Part shown: positions 23,526 to 36,243 of the stretch, piece by piece
Layout: the number at the start of each line of letters is the position of its first letter
Numbering within the stretch: position 1 is the stretch's first letter
Assembly (NCBI GenBank): GCA_907163345.1
Contig: CAJQUN010000004.1
Coordinates: forward strand, 10,135,235-10,199,234
Length of the DNA stretch: 64,000 nucleotides
Direction: 5' to 3'
DNA from: Haberlea rhodopensis
Lineage: Eukaryota > Streptophyta > Magnoliopsida > Lamiales > Gesneriaceae
Program-made: the position numbers and the translations under genes
Notes under the pieces: model-generated
Seen by the model: only the letters and a program-made list of their open reading frames with translations
Databases searched by the model: none
What the model was told of the DNA's origin: nothing

Positions 23526-25241
23526 CTCTCTCTTCCAGCAGCCTCTAAATTTTCGCGTATTTTTGGGTCAAAGATTAAATTTCTACGAGGTGGGATTTTT
23601 CACACAACAATCAAGGATTCAAATTATCATATAAAAAAAACTTAATAATTTTAAAAACAGTAGACGTCAAGATTCTCTTTGCTCTCTCCAACAAGAAAGA
23701 TGGGATATTGGGACGATCTTCCAATTTCACAACACTGGCATGGGAATTGGGAGTGCAATAATTTTTTTTTTATTTTTGGGCAAATCAAAACAGCAACCCG
23801 TTCTTGTGACTACTGAATTGTAGACTGTTATTATTATTATTTTTTACCACTTCGAAGATATACTTTATACTTGAAATATTGACAAAGAACATTGGAGGAG
23901 GAGCTGATTTGAGATAAATCTAATAATATATTGTGATCTCGCACAACTTTTCAGCATCTACGGATAATAACAAACATAAAATAAAGTGGAAAAGGTAAAT
24001 GGGAATTTGCGTAAACATAAAGTTTTGTTTTTGTTCTTAATGATGAGTAACGTGACATACATCTTTAGTTGGTTCTGTTTTCCACTATTTTGTCACGGAT
24101 TGTTCAAATAGATCTTATAACTTTTATAAAATGAAATTTGTTGTTGATTGTAAATTTGGATGATAACTATTTATCTCAAGATTCTGTTTTATAGGTCTAC
24201 ATCTTTGAATAATAAGAGTAGTTTTGGTTCGATAAATACTTTACAAGATTCCGAAATCATGATAAATATATCATGTAAGATTTTTTTTTTTTTGAGATGA
24301 GAATGGCTAAATATTTTTCCCCACACTGTGGGACTTGAACTCGAATCTCTCCAAGATGAAGGTGAACTCTTACCAACTAGGCTACCTCCAAGAGCTCATA
24401 TCATATAAGATTTTACATGCTTCGTTATGGAATATTATCCCATCTACTTACACGATCGATGGCTATTGTAATCAAGATTTAAACAGGACATCTTTTCTTT
24501 TAAAAAAAGTAAATAGAATAAAAATGAATATTTCAGGATTTCTTCAAAATCGGTAGAGATTTTAAGAGTTTTAAAACTTTAAATACCCTTGAAAGAAGCA
24601 ACAGAATATTTTACATATTTTCTGAAAATAAAATAAACCTTTTAACAAATTTCTGTATAAAATCGAACTCCAAAATGCCAAGATTAAAAAAAACATTTGA
24701 TTACATAAATCAAGAAAGAAACTAAGAAAGTATATAAATATCCGCATTTGTAAGGCACCGACTCCAGAAGTTCTCATAGAACTTCTGTTTTTAACATTTT
24801 TTTTAAACCATTGCTTCCTCCATTGATAGTGAACAGCAATCACACAACCAAGAAAATTTAAATTTAAAATATACCAAGAAAAGTGCCTTCCTCGTCACTA
24901 AAACAAGGGAAAATTCAACAAAAACCAAAAGATTTTACAGTATTGTTGCACACTGACGAAATGAACTAAAACTGTCAGGTCCAAATTCCCCACTATCACA
25001 ACAACATAACTGATATCACTAAGCAGTTGTTAATTGCACATGCAAAACCCCCATTTTTACACATTTTAATCTATTTTCAATTTGTTAGAATACTAACGCG
25101 CAACAAATTACAAGCCAAAGGGTTGTAAGTAGTAACATTTACATCCAAAAATATAAAAGAAAAGAAATTATTTTATAAGCCCAGTTTTCACTTCCGTTAC
25201 AAAAGCTCAGTGTAGCATTAGTGAACCATACCAGTATGTAG
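23526..25241. other. Intergenic region between CASPL5B and the Yip1 gene
   Basis: Contains the presumed CASPL5B promoter just above 23525, a SINE at 24285-24397 listed separately, and the downstream region of the Yip1 gene just below 25242. No further gene is visible. Confidence 0.55.
24285..24397 (-). mobile_element. Short tRNA-derived SINE
   Basis: The plus strand starts with a T-run (A tail on the minus strand). The minus strand reads GGTAGCCTAGTTGGTAAGAG, an A box, then GAGTTCAAGTCCC, a B box, about 35 bases later. The flanks repeat ATATCATGTAAGATTTT (24268-24284) and ATATCATATAAGATTTT (24398-24414), a 17-bp target duplication with one mismatch. At about 113 bp it is near the lower size limit for plant SINEs. 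Confidence 0.85.
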
Positions 25242-27411
25242 CTAAGCGAAGAACCACATTTTGATAAAGACTGACAAGCCCATTTGCAGAACGAATGCAG
25301 AGATGACCACAATCGTGAATGCACTACTCTGGATATAAGATCTGAGGTTCAAAGCAACGAAGCTCGATGATGAAGCACCAGCAATTAATATGATAGTCCA
25401 TCGCAAAAATTCAAATGGAATAAGCAGCAGAAACTGGAAGCACCAAAAAGAAATAAATGTCACATCCCATTCGGAAAAGATAGGCAAATAACGACTTGCA
25501 ATAAGTATGCATAAGATTGAATTTCATGTCTATAAGATAGTCATTTCTACTTACAGAGCTTAGGACAAAAATGAAAAGTGAATATCCCCACAAACACCAA
25601 AAGCGAACTAGGCTGGCACTTGCACCCATATACTGAAGTAAAAAGTAGTACGCAAGTGGAACTATGAGCGCATAACCATATATGGATCCTGCTGCCACAT
25701 TTAAATAGTTGACATCAAAGGTCCATGACGAAATTTGGCTGCTGCTGCTGCTGCTTTGCATTAGGTAGGTGGCGCAGTTTCCGAGGGAAGCAATCACAAA
25801 AACCAATGTTGTGGAGATCCAGACAAGACCATAACTGTAATATGATAATAGTCATGATTCCAGATGATTATGATCAATCAGAGACAGAAAATAACCACAT
25901 TCTTCATCAATCAATGTTCCATTTCAAAAATATATATTCTTTCTTATTGCAATTGTAAAATATGGCAAGCTGGGAATCTAGATGTCCACATGGGGAGAAA
26001 TATAAGGCAGTGAACTTAAAACTCATTAATAGTAAGTCATCAATTATACACCACATGCCATTTCAAATATCTTCATTGACTCAAACAAAATGCACCGAGT
26101 TCAAGTGTACAAGGCATTTAGAACAAAATGGAAACAAGTAGAAACATGTTTCAGTTATGCTAAACTTGAACAGAAACAAGAACATATTAGAGACTGGCTC
26201 CTAGTAAATCGTGACACATGATCTCAGCCCATCTTTGTGTTAGATGGTGTTAGCAGGAGTAATATTGTCAAGCTAAAGTTGTTCCTCATTAAATTACGAG
26301 GCAATTTTTTCCAACCAACTGGATAATTTGACACAGAATAAAAATACGTTCTTTCCGAAAGAATCCTTGAGACCAATGCCAAATAGTTTGCTCGGGCGCC
26401 ATTTCAATTTACATTATTTAGTAAGTTATAAACAAACATTTCCTGAATTTGCTCCTATACTGTTCATATACATTTGTATCGTAATTAAAAGTTCATGTGG
26501 AAAGCTAGTTGAAAAGTAACCAGTGCAATTTTTTGCATGATCATATGCAATCCATCAGGATATTTAGTTTTCCTCAGCACTCGTATGATATATGCATCAA
26601 TATCTACACCAGGCAAGTAAACTCATTCCCATGAAAAGAATGGGATCAGGGAATAATAGGAGGCTTGATTCACTTCAGACTTGGAGGAAAAATGAATAAA
26701 TTCTTTTTTGATAAAGAAATTATATAAAATTAAGTATCAAAAAAATGTCAATAAGAGTATGTACGATCACCATACAACTTACAGATCAGGGTTAGCATCA
26801 ATTTTGATGACAAAATCTCCACTAGCAGGATATAAAGAACTAAGCAATCTGTTCAACACAATATCTGTGTCTACATTGAAATATTGTGCGTAGGACGAGA
26901 TGCTAAATAATCCCTTCCAGTTTGTTTGCTGCTGCCCTCCTCCATCTGCAACCATTAGTCTTAGTATATAATTAAGCAAGATCCTTAAGCTCCAAATATT
27001 AACTGAATTTAATTAGTTAACATTTGAAGGACTTGGGATAACAATGGAACATCATCCACACAAATATCTAAGAATCATTCTCACACGAGAAAAGCTCACC
27101 TTCGATCCAAACATCCGGCATAAAGAGCATTCTTTAAGTTCCTTAATAAAAATAAGCGAAAGGCAGAACTAACAGCAAATAAACATCATACATTGAACAA
27201 GAAAATAACAACATATCTTATGTGACAGATTCCATTCTCGCTAAAGACTAAATGAGATTTGCTTGCCAGAACACCATTAGATTGATTTCTATACTTCTAC
27301 TTTTATATGTATATTTTACCATTACTTGTTCATGTTTCCGTTTCCAGTGTAAGATGTAGGTGAAACAGGGACTATATAAAATTTGTGACTAAATATTACA
27401 TACACACACAC

Positions 27412-27459
<48 letters not shown>

Positions 27460-29284
27460 TGAAAAGAAGAATTACACCACTTCGGGTCAATTCGACATAC
27501 TTAGTAAACACCTCACAAAATTTGGTCATTATAGACTACATGGATGCCAAATGTGACATTTTTTTGGTTGATAATTTGTTTTACTGTTAAAATAATAAAG
27601 AAAATTATTCACGAATTTGGTGATTCTATGATAGAAAAAGAAGCAAGGTAATTTTCTCGTCCGATAGAAACTAATATTTTTCACTCCACCATGGCCGGTC
27701 CCAAGCCTAGGTAAAGGAAGACGGTTGCATTAAATAGTCGGTCAGCATAAAATATTAGCAAATTTCTTATGTATGGATCAATAGGATCCATACAGCCAAC
27801 CCCACATGGTGGGATGCAGAAGCTCAGAACTTTGGCAAGGCATAGCAGGCCCTACTTGTAAAAACACAGGGATGAAGGAGCTAACACCCTGGTGCTCTTT
27901 GATCTTTAGAAAGAGATCATTGAGTACCATCAGGTCATGATTTCAAGAAAAGGACCGGAGAGAATATATCTCAGTCCCTTCTCGGTTACAGGGGTTTCAT
28001 ATCGCATTGCCTATTTACGTACTTTATCCAATCAGTGACAATTCACAGTTTGTAGTGCTCTAATATTTTTTAGCTATTACACCATAATGATGAACTTACA
28101 GAATACAACGGCTTTCAAATTCCTACTTCAACCCAGGATTCTTCGATGTTTGAAATATTATTTGCATAATCAGTAAAAGTAGAAGCAAATAAAAATGGGG
28201 AGCTAGTTGGATGATAGAAAACAAAGTAATGCTTTAATCCCCATTACCAAAATACAGATAACACCATTTTTTCAACAATGAGCAAAATGCAAAACTCTGC
28301 AATTCAATACACCCTGATCCCTGTGAAATAACTGTCACCAAAGAGTGGATAAGGAAATTCTTACTTACCACTGGAACCACCTATAGTTTGATATCCCTGA
28401 CCCTGACCCTGACCCCCACCTCCACTATTGTTGGGAGGAAATATTTGCAAATTCGCACCAGGAACTACATGGAGTTTCAAAATGGAAATTATAAGCTTTG
28501 GTGGTCAAGATTCATACAACGAATACGAAGTGAATCTTTGATAGAAGCTCATACCTTCTTTATTGGTGGTCTTCTGGTCTTCACTAACAACAGCCTGCAC
28601 ATGTGCAATAAATTTTAACATGGAGCTATAATTTCATCTAAAATCTCAGTTGGCAGCCGATTCAATTTGGTTTACAAACATGTGTAATCATGATTTTCTT
28701 TTCCCAACTGATAAATACTATCGCAATAAAGCTTGTCTAAATTTAGGAGATTAAACATTGGTGAAGTATTGAATTAATCATCAAAGCAGGCCAAATTCGT
28801 GATTAGCTTATGATTAGTTAATTACGACAGCCACGACTACCTTCCCGTGCAAATAAGGAAGTCGAAATGTAAATGATTATATTAACCAGTATTCCGGTAA
28901 TTCACTCCCTAACTGCATCGCGTATTAAGTAATTAACACCCCGTTTCCTCAGAAATATTACGTTTTATGTAATTTTATAAAAGAAACTAACCCAAAATAA
29001 AATAAAACCCCCACTCTTGACAATAAAGGTAGGTCCTCGTAAACGAATTCGAAATTTCGTCAAGTTTGGAGCTCGGAGTTTCAAGCTCTCCGAGCTCCCA
29101 AACAAAGTAATAGATTTATATCACAGATATCCATATCTCAACCAGATCAGATTCGATCAAATAATTCCATACCGTAGCCTATAACAAAATTTATAATAAT
29201 AATAAAAGCTTGAAAACAGTAAAAGCGTACCGGAACAGAGCCGAGCAAGTGGCTGGAGGGAAGACTGGTGAAGGACTCTTCCAT
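25242..29284 (-). CDS. Yip1-domain (YIPF1/YIPF2-like) Golgi membrane protein
   Basis: Six minus-strand exons (29284-29231, 28594-28555, 28464-28369, 26945-26783, 25834-25555, 25433-25242) join in phase to 274 residues. The cytosolic N-terminus starts MEESFTSLPS and includes a Gly/Gln-rich stretch (GGGGQGQGQGYQ). The conserved WKGLFSISSYAQYFNVDTD precedes the membrane region. About five hydrophobic segments follow, including YGLVWISTTLVFVIASLG, GSIYGYALIVPLAYYFLL and ISAFVLQMGLSVFIKMWFF. Yip1-family proteins bind Rab GTPases and act in ER-Golgi traffic. A serine repeat after YLM (five Ser coded by AGC triplets) sits in a luminal or cytosolic loop and may vary in length. No lesion seen. Confidence 0.93.
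27403..27455. repeat. AC/AG dinucleotide microsatellite
   Basis: An AC-rich stretch passes into a pure AG run of about 36 bases (27420-27455), inside intron 3 of the Yip1 gene. Confidence 0.95.
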
Positions 29285-29428
29285 CGGATTCAATTGATTC
29301 ACGAAACGAGAAACACGTATGGTAATAGCGATGCTTAGGTTGGGTCAATTGTCGCGATCTGAAAATGTTTGGGGGTGTTTTTGTGATTCTGCTTTCGAAT
29401 CCCACTTGTAAGTTGCAATGTTTTTCCA

Positions 29429-29985
29429 CTATGTTGCACCGATACTCCAAAAAATTTTACGGTCAAATATCGAATATTTCTGGGATATGATACGACACCG
29501 ATACGTATCGGATATGCCACGTGGCGTATCTGGGGACAAAAATTAAATTTTTATTTCGAATACAGTCAAGATATGCCGTTGACCGTATCCGACACGAATT
29601 AGATACAGGCAGTTTCGGAATTTTTTTAAAAAGCATGGTTGAAACTGTAATTAAAATTATATTATTTAACTTATTCCCTATTTCCTAACCACATTAATGT
29701 GTTTAATGTCGATTATATGCTTAAAATTTTTATATGTCATGGATTAATATTTTACCATTTATCGTGAAGTTGATGAGTTTGCAACTTTATTCTGATTTCT
29801 AATGTGTTTAATGTTGATTATATGCTTGAAACTTGATTTCTTATAAATATTATTAATTATATATATATATAAATAAATTAATAAATTTTGCCGTATCCAA
29901 ACGTATTGTATCCTACAAATTTCAAAAATCCCGTGCAATCATACCCGTATCTGCGTATCCGTGTATCCGTATCCGTGCAACATAG
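29429..29985. mobile_element. hAT-like non-autonomous element, family CTATG..CGGATAC, copy 1
   Basis: The left end reads CTATGTTGCACCGATAC and the right end, reverse-complemented, reads CTATGTTGCACGGATACGG. The flanks TTTTTCCA (29421-29428) and CTTTTCCA (29986-29993) match at 7 of 8 bases, and an alternative frame of reading gives a perfect 8-bp TTTTCCAC. An 8-bp target duplication fits the hAT superfamily. The interior is AT-rich, carries the motif ATGCCACGTGGCGTAT and has no coding capacity. It lies about 145 bases upstream of the Yip1 gene's start codon. Confidence 0.85.
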
Positions 29986-29993
29986 CTTTTCCA

Positions 29994-31675
29994 CCGTATG
30001 TGGGAGGTTCATGCAATTACTTAGATCATATATATACCCAAATTGATTCACGACCCTTAGATATAACATTACGATAGTATTCATATGTTGACATCTTATT
30101 TTTCTAGAGTTAAAATTTTTGAAAATATATCATGATCTGATTTACTATGCCACCAACGCACACATATTAGGCAAGCATAATTTCATATAAAAATAATATA
30201 CTTTTTATTTCATAAAAAAAAATATACTTTTTAAATGATTTTTAATCATACATAATTAACTTTAATCTTAATGAAAGAAATAAGAATTTCGAAAATATAT
30301 TATGGTTAGGCAGCCGTCATTGTGGAACTTTAAAGTTTTTTTCCTAGGTTATTCTCCTTTTCTGATGTCACTCTTATGTCTTTTCGGGGTGGTTCATCGA
30401 TTTTGCTTCACTGTCAAGGCCTCAATTGACTATGTCGGCCGGATATAATCCTTAATGAATTAAACACACTTTAATATAAGATCAAAGTTATTTTTGAGAG
30501 AGAAATCCGTATGCACATATTGTTCATCCTTTGTTTTTGTTGAAGTGTTTTTAAACTTTTGTGGTTTGAGGATTTGTGATTTGGATTGCTCCTATCACAA
30601 GTCATAGTCGTCATATCTTGGGAAACAATTGCCGCTAATCATAAGCATCATAACTAGGTAATATCATTTCAAGGACAAAGATTCTCGCCTCGACAAATAT
30701 TAATAAAACCATTGTTACCTTGATTGTTATTATTAACCACAGTCTGTTGCAGCCCATTTTTTGTTCATAAGTGCTGCATGGATTAAATTTTTGGGTGTAA
30801 CGTGTCGATAAATTAGTTTATTTTGGTTTGCTTATTGCCACGGATCAAATGATCGTAGTATATATATATCTGTTAAGTCTTTTGTCAAGATAATTTTGAT
30901 TTCATGATTTTTGAATAACATTAATTTTAAAAAACTCTGTTGGTTTATCTGCATCGATCTTTGTATGAATGAGATTGTGATAATTTAGTATTCTGTCACT
31001 ATATTTGTGTACAACTAACCACATTTAGTGGATGTTTGTAAATACTTTTGCAAATTAATTATCAGCTTTCAGATAAAAAGAGAGAGCAGAATTTGAGTGT
31101 TATATTTCCTTGCTATTACTTCTCTAAAAATAAGCAGAAAAAACAGAATCTGAGAAGCAGCTCATGACATGATTTTGACTGCTTTAAGTTGTTTCGTGGC
31201 AATTTTATAATTAATGAAAGCTTATTAAGCTGTTTTTTTTTTAAATAACAAATATTCAATACTTTTGCTTAAAATCAACTTTTCCAACTTTAAGCAAAAG
31301 CAACATAGAAATGTTTTGAATAAGTAATTGCAAACACACGATTAATATTTTATACACTTTCAATTTTCTTAAACACTTAAATCACCTTCCTATATCAATT
31401 TTAAAATTTAAAATTTTAAAATATATAAAAATATAATAATTATAATAAAATATTATTATGAGAATAAAATATAATATATTCCAAATATATATATCATGGT
31501 TCCCTTAATTCGAACGGGTACAAATATCCATCTTTGATATTTTTAGATACTTTTTAGACATGTTCAACTATTTTGCTGATGATAATCTATGGTAATTACG
31601 TTTTAATAAATGTATCTATTAAAGATAAATATTTAGTTATTGGATATGCTTGATGCAGCATGTCGATGAGTATTC
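29994..31675. other. AT-rich intergenic stretch
   Basis: 1.7 kb with no gene, RNA or transposon ends that I can support. Confidence 0.5.
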
Positions 31676-31854
31676 TTTTTTTTTTTTTTCCCTTTTGCGT
31701 AAGCCAATATATTAAACGGCATTAGCGATGATCAAACCCAAAATATTACAAAGTTGCAATAATAAACTAAGCTAATAATAAAAGATATTCTTGAATTAGG
31801 TCCATACACATAACTCCTTACAAACTCAAATATTATAGAATTTGTACCCATAAC

Positions 31855-33898
31855 TGTAAAACCCGAGAATTTAACCCGAGATTTGATGTCATCAAATCTA
31901 CTTAAGGTACTTTATTCATATTAAAACTCTAATTGTTAATTAGATAATTAAGTATTTTAGTAGGTTTAAAACTCTAATTAAATAGATGGATAATTAAGAA
32001 TTTGAGTAGGTTTAAAACTCTAAAGTGGATTAAGAGTTCTTGTAGGGTTAAACTTTGGGTGGCAAATTCTTCAATAAATAAAGATGAGATGCATGTTTAA
32101 ACCACATCCTCTTAATACCTTAGCCATCAAAAATCTTTAGATTTGCACCTTCAAAACTCTTGAAAACTTATCACCATAAATTTGGATTTTTCAAACCTTA
32201 TAAATATACGATTTAGCCATATATATTTTCAGAGAAAAATTCAGTACTCTTCCGTGTAGAATTTCGGAATCAGCTGCCTCAAACAATCGAAATTTCAAGC
32301 CTAAATCTTAGAAAATCTTTCGAACTTTGTCTCCTGCGCAAACTTGCAAAAATCCAGATGATATTTTCGAAAAAACAGAATCTGATCTTCACCTTAAACT
32401 TGGCCTCCACCTTCATCTATAAATAGAACCAACCTAGGTAGTAGTTTGTCCATCACAAGCCATCTCCTTCAAGCCATTATATAAGATCAAATCTGTCACC
32501 TCTTTTCACATACAGAAACCGATACATTCAGCCTCCATTCAGCAGCCGAAATCATCGAAATTCATTCTATATTTCTGCCTCAAACTTTCGAATTGTTCTT
32601 GCTCAAACTGTCGAATTGTTCCAGCAAGCAACTCACGAAATTCTTCAGCCCAACCAGCAAGGAATTTCGATACATTGACAATTGAATTGCCGAGAATTCT
32701 AGCCACAAAAATAGTCCACAAACTTCAATATATTCAGCAATAAACTCTCGAGTGAAAAAGCATAGAAAATTCCAAATTTTATTCAGCAAATCTTCGAAAA
32801 TCAGTGCATGCTTTTCAACAATATAATCCATTGTCCAGCCTAGATTTTTGAGATATTTGTCAGCCTTTTCAACAAGCGAAAAGCCTTCGGAAAAGACTCT
32901 CAGTACACACACTGTTTCCAGCAACAAGTTTCGAAAGTTGCAAGCCATAAGCCTTCGAGAAATTCGCACAGTAGACACACAGTAGAGGTGTGCGGTTACT
33001 GTTCATAGTGGAAGATTTGAATCCGTTCGTTTCGTACCGTCGATTACTCAAACACACATCCAAGCACTGTAAGTGGGCTTTTGTTATATATTCGTTTCGT
33101 TTTCTAAAAATCATATAGTATGTTTTGAAATCCCGATCGATATGTATTATGTTGAAATTATGAAAGTATTATTTTGTAAGCACGTTAAACTCGAAATCTA
33201 ATTGGATTTGGATCCCCATGACCCTGATGCGGTGGGGTGTAACCGCTAAAAGAACCTTATACGGTGGTAATCCGTTGTTTCTGGATTATCCAGACCCTTT
33301 ATTCGTGGGTTAGCAGATGTTATGACCTCATCTCTAGGAGGGTTAAGTCTAGAGACTGATATCAGTACCAAGAAGAGAGTAGAATGCTTTACTGTGCTTA
33401 AGTATATGAAAATTATGAAACGATATGTTATGTCATGGCTCGTAAGGGCAAATCAAGTATGTTAAGATACATTCATATCGGTTTATGCAAGTTTTATGAT
33501 CCAAGTTTATGAAAATTATGTATATGTATGATATCGATTGTCCCCCACTTGCTGAGTGTTTTCCAAAGCACTCAACCCCTTATTCTACATCCCCAGATAA
33601 AGCCGAAGAAGAATTAGAGCAAGAAGAAGAGCACCAATTTTGGGGTTGGTGAAATCAAGTCCGCTGCGTAGATCAAGATCTTTTATGTTTTCAAATTTTC
33701 CAGTTTTAAGACAATTTTATTTATTCAGTTGTTAAGTTTTTAATTCCGCATTTCTTTATTCATTGTAAAGACAATGAATTTTTATTTATATGGAAAAAGA
33801 CTGGTTTTCAGTAGTTATGATATTATGAGGCTTATTGATTTCAAGTTGTTTATGGAAATCAATGCTGGTGTTATTGACCCCGGTCTCGGGGCGTGACA
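31855..33898 (+). mobile_element. Solo LTR of a Ty3/gypsy (Tekay-like) element
   Basis: A 2,044-bp sequence starts TGTAAAACCCGAG and ends TCTCGGGGCGTGACA. It is flanked by a perfect 5-bp target duplication ATAAC (31850-31854 and 33899-33903). The ends are the imperfect inverted repeats of Tekay-type LTRs. A TATA box (CTATAAATAGAACC, near 32416) and downstream leader put it on the plus strand. A block with CACTTGCTGAGTG near 33546 is also typical of these LTRs. No internal region or second LTR is present, which is the expected product of LTR-LTR recombination. Open frames at 32539-33114 lie inside the LTR and are not genes. Confidence 0.92.
32417..32424 (+). promoter_or_regulatory. TATA box of the solo LTR
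   Basis: TATAAATA within the LTR, followed by a C/A-rich leader. It could in principle still start transcripts reading toward 34 kb. Confidence 0.55.
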
Positions 33899-35573
33899 AT
33901 AACAATCTTTCAGCAACCATCAATTTTGAAATTTGCATGCAGGTTAATTATCTTCTTTATGCCAAACCAGAATGTTCTAAACTCTCAACCATTTGTTGTG
34001 CATCTCTGGCTTCGAAGTGTTACTGCTTTGGAAGCCTCCCTCCAATCTTTGATTCAGCAGTGTAGAGGTGATAAAGATTATGCTAAACTCTTTCACTCAT
34101 AAATTCAGACAGATTGCAAGTTCTCGAAACTAATCTAAAGACGAATAGGGCTGAATATCATTCTTTGCTGAAATCCAATGCCAATACCTAAACTTAATCA
34201 TCTCGATAGTGGATACACCAGCTAATACCTCGTTACATTCCTATTAAGTGCTTGCCAAATGCTCCATCCAATGCATTCCAAATGACAAGCCATTCTCCTT
34301 TACCTTTCGATCCACCCGGATAACTCAAGTGTTGCCAAAAATGTTTTATTGGATTTCATGAAGCACACTTTGAAAATTAAATCATCCGAACAACTAAAGA
34401 AAAGATGCTTGATATCCTCCTCAACTTCACCATAAAAAGCACAAAGAAGATGGTCATGATCCAAGGTGATACCTCTTCTAAAGAGATTAAGTTTTGTGGG
34501 ATTCTATTTTGGAGCAGTTTTCACGCAAATCCAGAAACCTTCTATGGGTACCAACTTATCAGCACTCTTTTCTCAGGTAGAGGCTCCTCCAATCTGCTGT
34601 TTTTCACTGCAAGATATGCGGAGTTATGAGAATATAGGCCATCTTTCTCCGGTTTTCATTGCCAAATATCATCAGCTCCAGGATGCCGATAGTACCTGGA
34701 TCAACCACTTTCAACATCGAATAACCTGGTCGTGTAGTAATCTGCTTCAGTTCCTCTTTCCTGCGCTTATCCATTCTGCCAAACATTTGGCGTTGACTCA
34801 ATTAGAGACTTAGATCCTTTAGTTCACCTTTCTAGTTTCGTGTGTTTGTGGGGTTGATTGGTTTGATGGGTACCAGTTTTTTCCGCCTCCGGTTGCTTGG
34901 ATTCATTCTTAGGAACAAAGGTTGAGGAGTAGGGTGAAACATGGTTGATAGGGACAATCGGATCCAAGCATACTACTGACATCAGGCTGAAGATCCTGGG
35001 CCTTATGGGCATGGGAAGGGGAGCTGTTGGTGTTGGGCCTTGAATTTGGTTTGGATTTTTCTCCAAGAGTTGGGTTTTGTTGGACTGGAGATTGACCCAA
35101 TAAAGATTCTGCCTCGGCATCTAGGCCCATTTGATTTTTGCTTATTGGTCCTCCATTTAGTGACTCGGGTCTTACATTAATACCCGACAAAAATGCATGG
35201 CTCGAGGTGTTATCACTGCATTCCAGGAACCCGCCTTCTTTATTTTGAATTTTAGAAATTACGGGCTCATTCACATCCTCAGCGGCAAACGAGTGCGGAA
35301 CAAAGCTGAGATAATCCGATTCCGATAGGCTGACATCGTCTGCCCATCCAGCAGTTGAGATTATATCGGAAGAAATGCAACAGAATTATTCTATGAATTA
35401 ATAAAAATAACGGAAGTATTTTATTGTTAATTAAAATCCCTAGTATACAATATATTTATCACATAATTTTCACGACACGATTTATTTATAATGTGTCCTA
35501 TGAAAACACCATGAAAATTATTTATGTTTTAATATAAAATATTGACAATATAAATAAATATTATTAATTTTAT

Positions 35574-36164
35574 TATAAATAATATCAAATCTTATACAAG
35601 ATCCGAATTCAGTGTCGTTGGCAAAATTTGGAACATATCTACAATTAAAAGAAAAAGTCAAGTCGCCTACGTAACAACTCAGGTACTATTAATTTCAAGT
35701 AAAGTATACCAGGAATATTTTATATAATAATAACAATACAAGCAACAATATTTATTGATTGTAGTTAGTGGCGACACGACCCATTTAATCGTGCCAACAC
35801 AGTATTATGCGTACCGTGTCGTGCCGGCAAGATTCGAAAATGGGCCGTGTCATGCCGGTCCATTTCCACAAGAGGCTGGGCCCGGCACGGTCCATAGGCA
35901 CAACCCCTACGTGCCGTGCCATGGGCCGTGCCGTGATGACACGGCCCATTTCAAGTTTTTTTATTTTTTTTATAAATAATATCAAATCTTATACAAGATC
36001 TGAAATCAGTGTCGTTGGCAAAATTATTTGGAACATATCTACAATTAAAAGAAAAAGTCAAGTCGCCTACCTAACAACTCGGGTACTATTAATATAAACT
36101 AAAGTATACCAGGAATATTTTATATAATAATAACAATACAAGCAACAATATTTATTGATTGTAG
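35574..36164. repeat. Direct duplication flanking a GC-rich insert
   Basis: A segment of about 190 bp occurs at 35574-35764 and again at 35971-36164 with few differences; landmarks are AATATCAAATCTTATACAAG, GTGTCGTTGGCAAAAT and AAGTCAAGTCGCCTAC. Both copies end TTGATTGTAG. The 206-bp spacer (35765-35970) is much richer in G and C and is built from CGTGCC, GGCCGTG and ACGGCCCATTT motifs, like the subterminal repeats of some hAT MITEs. The copies lack TG..CA ends, so they are not LTRs. Confidence 0.75.
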
Positions 36165-36243
36165 GAAAAAAATGTTAGAACTTGTAAGCTATCACGGAAT
36201 CCCCGGTTAAAACTAGTGGGTTTGATGATGTTTTGAATGACAC

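Larger units (their letters stand above)
31676..35290 (-). mobile_element. LINE remnant, split by a solo LTR
   Basis: The 3' end on the minus strand is marked by an A tail (plus-strand T-run at about 31676-31689). After the solo LTR at 31855-33898 the element resumes. A zinc-binding reverse-transcriptase domain (zf-RVT) is recognisable on the minus strand near 34560-34380, with LFRRGITLDHDHLLC and EEDIKHLFFSC. A polar, Pro/Asn/Gln-rich open frame at 35274-34824 resembles the linker region of plant LINE ORF1 proteins. The reverse-transcriptase core expected between them is missing, so the element carries an internal deletion besides stops and frameshifts. The 5' end is not resolved. Confidence 0.65.

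Noticed and set aside
25725..25958. Plus-strand frame opposite Yip1 exon 5
   Set aside because: Antisense shadow with no domain; part is the complement of the serine repeat.
32539..33114. Overlapping open frames of 60-132 codons on the minus strand
   Set aside because: They lie wholly inside the solo gypsy LTR, have no known domain and no splice or start context; chance frames.
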